A DNA stretch of 64,000 bases from Gammaproteobacteria bacterium (lineage in GTDB: Bacteria > Pseudomonadota > Gammaproteobacteria > JACKNK01), in the NCBI GenBank assembly GCA_024234895.1, contig JACKNJ010000009.1, positions 53,164 through 117,163 on the forward strand, written 5' to 3'. This document shows, piece by piece, positions 61,044 through 64,000 of the stretch (positions are counted from its first letter, which is position 1; every line of letters starts with the position of its first letter). The position numbers and the translations under genes were made by a program. The notes beneath the pieces were generated by a model. It was not told the DNA's origin. It was given only the letters and a program-made list of their open reading frames with translations, and ran no database searches.

Positions 61044-62147
61044 TCAGCGCCCCGCCACGGCAGCGCGGAAAATCGATTCCATACGATCCAGCATGTGATC
61101 AAGGGTGAAATTGGCCAGCGCGTGCGCGCGGCCGGCGTCGGCATAGCGCGCCAGCTGGACCGGATCGTCGAGAAATTCGTCAAGCACCCGCGCGAGGGTT
61201 TCGGCGTCGCGCGGGGGCACGATGCGTCCGGTAACCCCGTCCAGGACCGCCTCCTCGATGCTGCCGATCGGCGTGGACACGACCGGCAGTCCACACAACA
61301 TCGCCTGCATGATGCCTTGCGGCACCCCCTCATTGGCCCAGGACGGCAGCGCGAAGATGTCCATCGCGTGTAACCAGGGGCGCACGTCCTGTTGATTGCC
61401 CGGCGCGATCACCCGAGCAGCGACACCATGCCGTGCGATCGCCGCCTCGATGCTCGGGCGATACGGCCCGTCACCCACCATCAACAACACCGCCTCCTGA
61501 TGGCGCAGGCGGGCGAGCGCCTCGATCAGGACGGTATGACCCTTCCAGTCGCGCAAGGTGGCAACAATGCCGATGATCGGCACCGCCGCCGGCAGACCCA
61601 GCGCCGCGCGGGCCTCGGCGCGAGATGCCGGCGCGAAGCGTTGCTCATTGATCCCGGTCGGTACGGACGTCAACTGCGCGGCGGGTATGCCGTTCTCCCG
61701 GATCAGGCTTGCCCGCAGCGCCTCGCCGGTGGTCACCACATGGCGGGCCCCATGGGTATAGAGCCAGCGGGTGGTCATGCGGTCGCCGACTGGCGCGGAG
61801 ATATGCCGGGTACGCACCACCGGGGCCGGCTTGCCGAGCGTGCGCGCCGCGATCGCGGCCAGCCAGCTGTCGGTGGAACTGTGGGTGTTGATCACGTCGA
61901 ACTCGTGCGTCACCAGCCACCGACGCAACGACCACAATGGACCGAGCCGCTTGCGACCGATCGCCAACGCAGTCGCCGGAATACCCCGCGCATGCGCCGC
62001 GGCCAGAATCGGCGCCTCGGGCGGGCACAACAGATGCACCGAGTGACCGCGCGCGATCATGCCGGCGGACTCCTCCAGAATACGAATCTCCTGACCGCCC
62101 CAGCCACAGGATGCCTCGGTATGGACGATACGCAGCGGCCCGTTCAT
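61044..62147 (-). CDS. GT4-type glycosyltransferase
   Basis: The 367-residue protein begins LRIVHTEASCGWGGQEIRIL, the GT4 N-terminal pattern, and has the donor-site segments VGDGPYRPSIEAAIARHGVA and SWANEGVPQGIMQAMLCGLP. The ATG at 62147 overlaps the upstream stop by four bases, and the stop lies four bases before the amidotransferase start. It is part of the leftward LPS operon and likely adds one sugar of the surface glycan. Confidence 0.87.
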   Translation of the reverse strand: MNGPLRIVHTEASCGWGGQEIRILEESAGMIARGHSVHLLCPPEAPILAAAHARGIPATALAIGRKRLGPLWSLRRWLVTHEFDVINTHSSTDSWLAAIAARTLGKPAPVVRTRHISAPVGDRMTTRWLYTHGARHVVTTGEALRASLIRENGIPAAQLTSVPTGINEQRFAPASRAEARAALGLPAAVPIIGIVATLRDWKGHTVLIEALARLRHQEAVLLMVGDGPYRPSIEAAIARHGVAARVIAPGNQQDVRPWLHAMDIFALPSWANEGVPQGIMQAMLCGLPVVSTPIGSIEEAVLDGVTGRIVPPRDAETLARVLDEFLDDPVQLARYADAGRAHALANFTLDHMLDRMESIFRAAVAGR

Positions 62148-63322
62148 AGCGCGCGCACCTCGTCCAGCACCTCGCGATAGAGGCCCAGCATCTCGTCCCG
62201 CAAGCGTGACAACGGGAACGATTCCGCCGTGCGGCGCGCCGCCAACCCGAAGGCGGACAGGCGAGCCCGATCGGCGCACGACGACAGCGCCGCCGCGATT
62301 GCAGCGACATCACCCGGCGGCACGCGGACACCGTTCACCCCGGACTCGATCAGTTCCGCCCCGCCGCAACGGGTGCTCGCGATCACGCCTCGTCCGCTGG
62401 CCATCGCTTCCAGGATCACATTGCCGAAAGGCTCGTACTCTGCCGGGTGGACGACGACATCCGCCAGCGCGTACCAAGGCTGAACATGCGTCTGGACACC
62501 GGCGAAGTGGACACGCCGAGCCAACCCGAGACGCGCGGCCTGCCGCCGATAGGCCGGCAGATGCTTGTCCCGCCCGACCACAATCAGTTGCCACCCGCCG
62601 GCGGCCTCGACCAGCGCCTCCAGCAAGGCCGCCAGCCCCTTGCGCGCAAAACCGGAACCCACGAACAGCGCGGTCGGCGCAGCGGGATCGAGTCCGAGCT
62701 CGGTATATCGATCCGCCGGCGGTCGCGACGAGGGCGCGAAGCGGTCGAGATCGATGCCGTTGTAGATCACCTTCAACAGCCCCGGATCGGTCTGCGGGTA
62801 ATGTTCGAGGACATCGTTGCGCACCATGTCGGATATGCAGATCACCCGGCGGAGATCCGGGTGTGCGAACAGTGCTTTCTCCGCCGCCAGCACCTCCCGG
62901 TGAAACCCGCTCACCCGCCAGCTCCAGCGCGCCAACGCATCACCCTGGCGCGCCCGCAACGCCAGCCACTGGCGATGCACGCCATCACCGGCGCGAAAAA
63001 TCTGACAGCCGGGCACCCGTTCATTGGATTGCACCAGATCGAATCGCTCCCGCTGCATGACAGCCTGGACGGCGCGCACGAAGCGCTTGTGCTTACCCGC
63101 CCTTGTCCATCCGGGCTTGCCGACCTCGATGAGGCGAAAGCCCGGCTCGGGCCCGTCTCGCCAGACCTGGGTGATCAGGCTGATATCCAGATCCGCCTCA
63201 TCGCGCAGCGCTTCCAAAGTCCGCTTGAGACTGCGTTCGGCGCCGCCATCAGGACGATAGTGGCGTCGAATGATGGCAATTCGTATCGGCGGCAAGGTGG
63301 ATGAGATCGGCTCGCGGATCAT
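62144..63322 (-). CDS. GT4-type glycosyltransferase (first gene of the LPS operon)
   Basis: The 392-residue protein has the opening IRIAIIRRHYRPDGGAERSL, the donor region ALFVGSGFARKGLAALLEAL and the EYEPFGNVILEAMASGRGV nucleotide-sugar motif; it resembles WaaG-like glucosyltransferases. It is the promoter-proximal gene of a six-gene leftward operon. The start ATG at 63322 lies six bases after an extended -10 (TGTTATAGT on this strand) with no ribosome-binding site, so a leaderless message is likely. Confidence 0.87.
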   Translation of the reverse strand: MIREPISSTLPPIRIAIIRRHYRPDGGAERSLKRTLEALRDEADLDISLITQVWRDGPEPGFRLIEVGKPGWTRAGKHKRFVRAVQAVMQRERFDLVQSNERVPGCQIFRAGDGVHRQWLALRARQGDALARWSWRVSGFHREVLAAEKALFAHPDLRRVICISDMVRNDVLEHYPQTDPGLLKVIYNGIDLDRFAPSSRPPADRYTELGLDPAAPTALFVGSGFARKGLAALLEALVEAAGGWQLIVVGRDKHLPAYRRQAARLGLARRVHFAGVQTHVQPWYALADVVVHPAEYEPFGNVILEAMASGRGVIASTRCGGAELIESGVNGVRVPPGDVAAIAAALSSCADRARLSAFGLAARRTAESFPLSRLRDEMLGLYREVLDEVRAL

Positions 63323-63328
63323 GCCCAA

Positions 63329-63337
63329 ACTATAACA
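63329..63337 (-). promoter_or_regulatory. Extended -10 promoter of the LPS operon
   Basis: Read leftward, TG-T-TATAGT is an extended -10 ending six bases before the operon's first ATG; no -35 match was found at 16-18 bases. Transcription would begin at or next to the A of the ATG. Confidence 0.45.
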
Positions 63338-63460
63338 GCTCGCCTCACCGCTCCCGGACCAGGCCAGCATCTGCTCTGGAATAATTTTCTGTAGAACAGC
63401 CGCTATCCTACGCAATGCAACACGCCCCGAAGAAAGGGTCTTAACCAGAGGAGTCACCCC

Positions 63461-63928
63461 ATGAAACACCTGTACGTATCGTTGGTCGCCGCAATCCTTG
63501 TCATCGGCAACGTGGCGATCGCCGACGACTATTACGGCAAGCAGAAGGTCGTCTATCACATCAACGGCGACGACCCGAAGGCGCAGGCCGGCGCGCTGGG
63601 CAACATCCAGAATCACATCAACGCGGTCGGCAAGGAGAACCTCGACCTGAAAGTGGTCATGCACGGCAATGGTCTGACCCTGCTGCTGCCGCCGGAGGCG
63701 CTGGAAGGCACCAAGTTCAAGGCCGCCAACGCGACCCCGGAGATGCAGGCCAAGATTTCCGGCCTCAAGGATCAGGGCATCCAGTTCCAGATCTGCGCCA
63801 ACACGCTGAAAGGCAAGAACGTGGAGCTCGATGCGCTCTACGACGCCAGCAAGGAGGACGTGGTCCCCAGCGGCGTCGCGGAACTCTCCCGCCTGCAGCA
63901 GATGGGTTACACCTACGTCAAACCCTGA
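63461..63928 (+). CDS. Exported DsrE-family protein
   Basis: The 155-residue protein has a signal peptide (about 1-21, ending NVAIA). The mature DsrE/YchN-like alpha/beta domain carries the conserved segments KVVYHINGDDP, LKVVMHGNGLTLLL, and a Cys in QGIQFQICANTL where the sulfur-binding cysteine is expected. Related periplasmic DsrE-like proteins occur widely in sulfur-oxidising bacteria and may handle sulfane sulfur; cytoplasmic DsrE acts in sulfur transfer with DsrFH/TusA. A strong GAGGAG precedes the ATG. It ends in a strong terminator and is monocistronic. Confidence 0.87.
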   Translation: MKHLYVSLVAAILVIGNVAIADDYYGKQKVVYHINGDDPKAQAGALGNIQNHINAVGKENLDLKVVMHGNGLTLLLPPEALEGTKFKAANATPEMQAKISGLKDQGIQFQICANTLKGKNVELDALYDASKEDVVPSGVAELSRLQQMGYTYVKP

Positions 63929-63949
63929 CCACTCGTTTCAGGGCCAGGA

Positions 63950-63986
63950 AAAAGCCCGCGCCGGGGTCACCGGCGCGGGCTTTTTC
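63950..63986 (+). terminator. Rho-independent terminator of the DsrE-like gene
   Basis: AAAAA-GCCCGCGCCGG (63950-63965) pairs with CCGGCGCGGGC-TTTTT (63971-63986) around a 5-base loop, 21 bases after the stop. It is symmetrical and probably works in both directions. Confidence 0.94.
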
Positions 63987-64000
63987 ATGTCCGGAACACG

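Overview
The window reads as a chromosomal segment of a GC-rich gammaproteobacterium, most likely a sulfur-oxidising chemolithoautotroph of the Chromatiales/Ectothiorhodospiraceae kind. Phosphoribulokinase (Calvin cycle), a homo-oligomeric ATP sulfurylase (Sat) and an exported DsrE-like protein point to lithoautotrophy. PrmB, RNase T, RsmD, YjbQ, GrxD, CoaBC-AlgC and MsbA are typical gammaproteobacterial housekeeping genes. The assignment to a group is inference; there is no rRNA in view.

Layout. 1-9.3 kb: the end of mgtE, a cysteine-free IscR-like regulator, phosphoribulokinase, a GT39-type membrane glycosyltransferase, a LOG-family protein, phosphatidylserine decarboxylase, prmB and glucokinase. 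9.3-16.2 kb: a TraB-family membrane protein, recG and a large DEAD-box RNA helicase. 16.3-23.2 kb: a VPLP-anchored exported protein, gamma-glutamylcyclotransferase, cold-shock protein, a DUF971 protein, lipase, YjbQ, HAD phosphatase, RNase T, two small envelope proteins and a monothiol glutaredoxin. 23.2-27.2 kb: a REC protein with degenerate GGDEF and EAL domains behind an asparagine-synthase-type amidotransferase, then a YkgJ-type protein. 27.2-34.3 kb: radC, coaBC, phosphomannomutase/phosphoglucomutase and a two-gene membrane glycosylation unit (PTPS-related protein and GT2-GtrA). 34.7-42.9 kb: a second VPxP-anchored protein, ftsY, a pair of M16 peptidases, rsmD, a sigma-54 activator and DAHP synthase. 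43.2-49.6 kb: sat, an uncharacterised protein, an AT-rich accessory P-loop ATPase with a small upstream ORF, and an orphan molybdopterin oxidoreductase. 50-63.3 kb: a lipopolysaccharide/O-antigen cluster (msbA, two GT9 heptosyltransferase-like genes, a WaaL-like ligase, four GT4 glycosyltransferases, two methyltransferases, an asparagine-synthase-like amidotransferase), whose main operon runs leftward from 63.3 kb with overlapping start and stop codons. The window closes with the DsrE-like gene and its terminator.

The most unusual feature is the density of structured intergenic repeats. Four composite elements (1778-2118, 13350-13557, 22535-22708, 34301-34688) are assembled from a shared set of hairpin modules; three of them contain a long inverted repeat whose arms differ between copies but stay complementary, around a conserved core. 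Around them lie many palindromes bounded by GTAGG...CCTAC or close variants, with at least five unrelated stem sequences. Several of these repeats supply the stop codon of a neighbouring gene.

Other points of interest are the IscR homologue that has lost all three cluster-ligating cysteines, the AT-rich ATPase island, the catalytically dead c-di-GMP-type protein, and the amidotransferase that lacks its usual partner. No tRNA, rRNA, CRISPR array, intact IS element or prophage was recognised.
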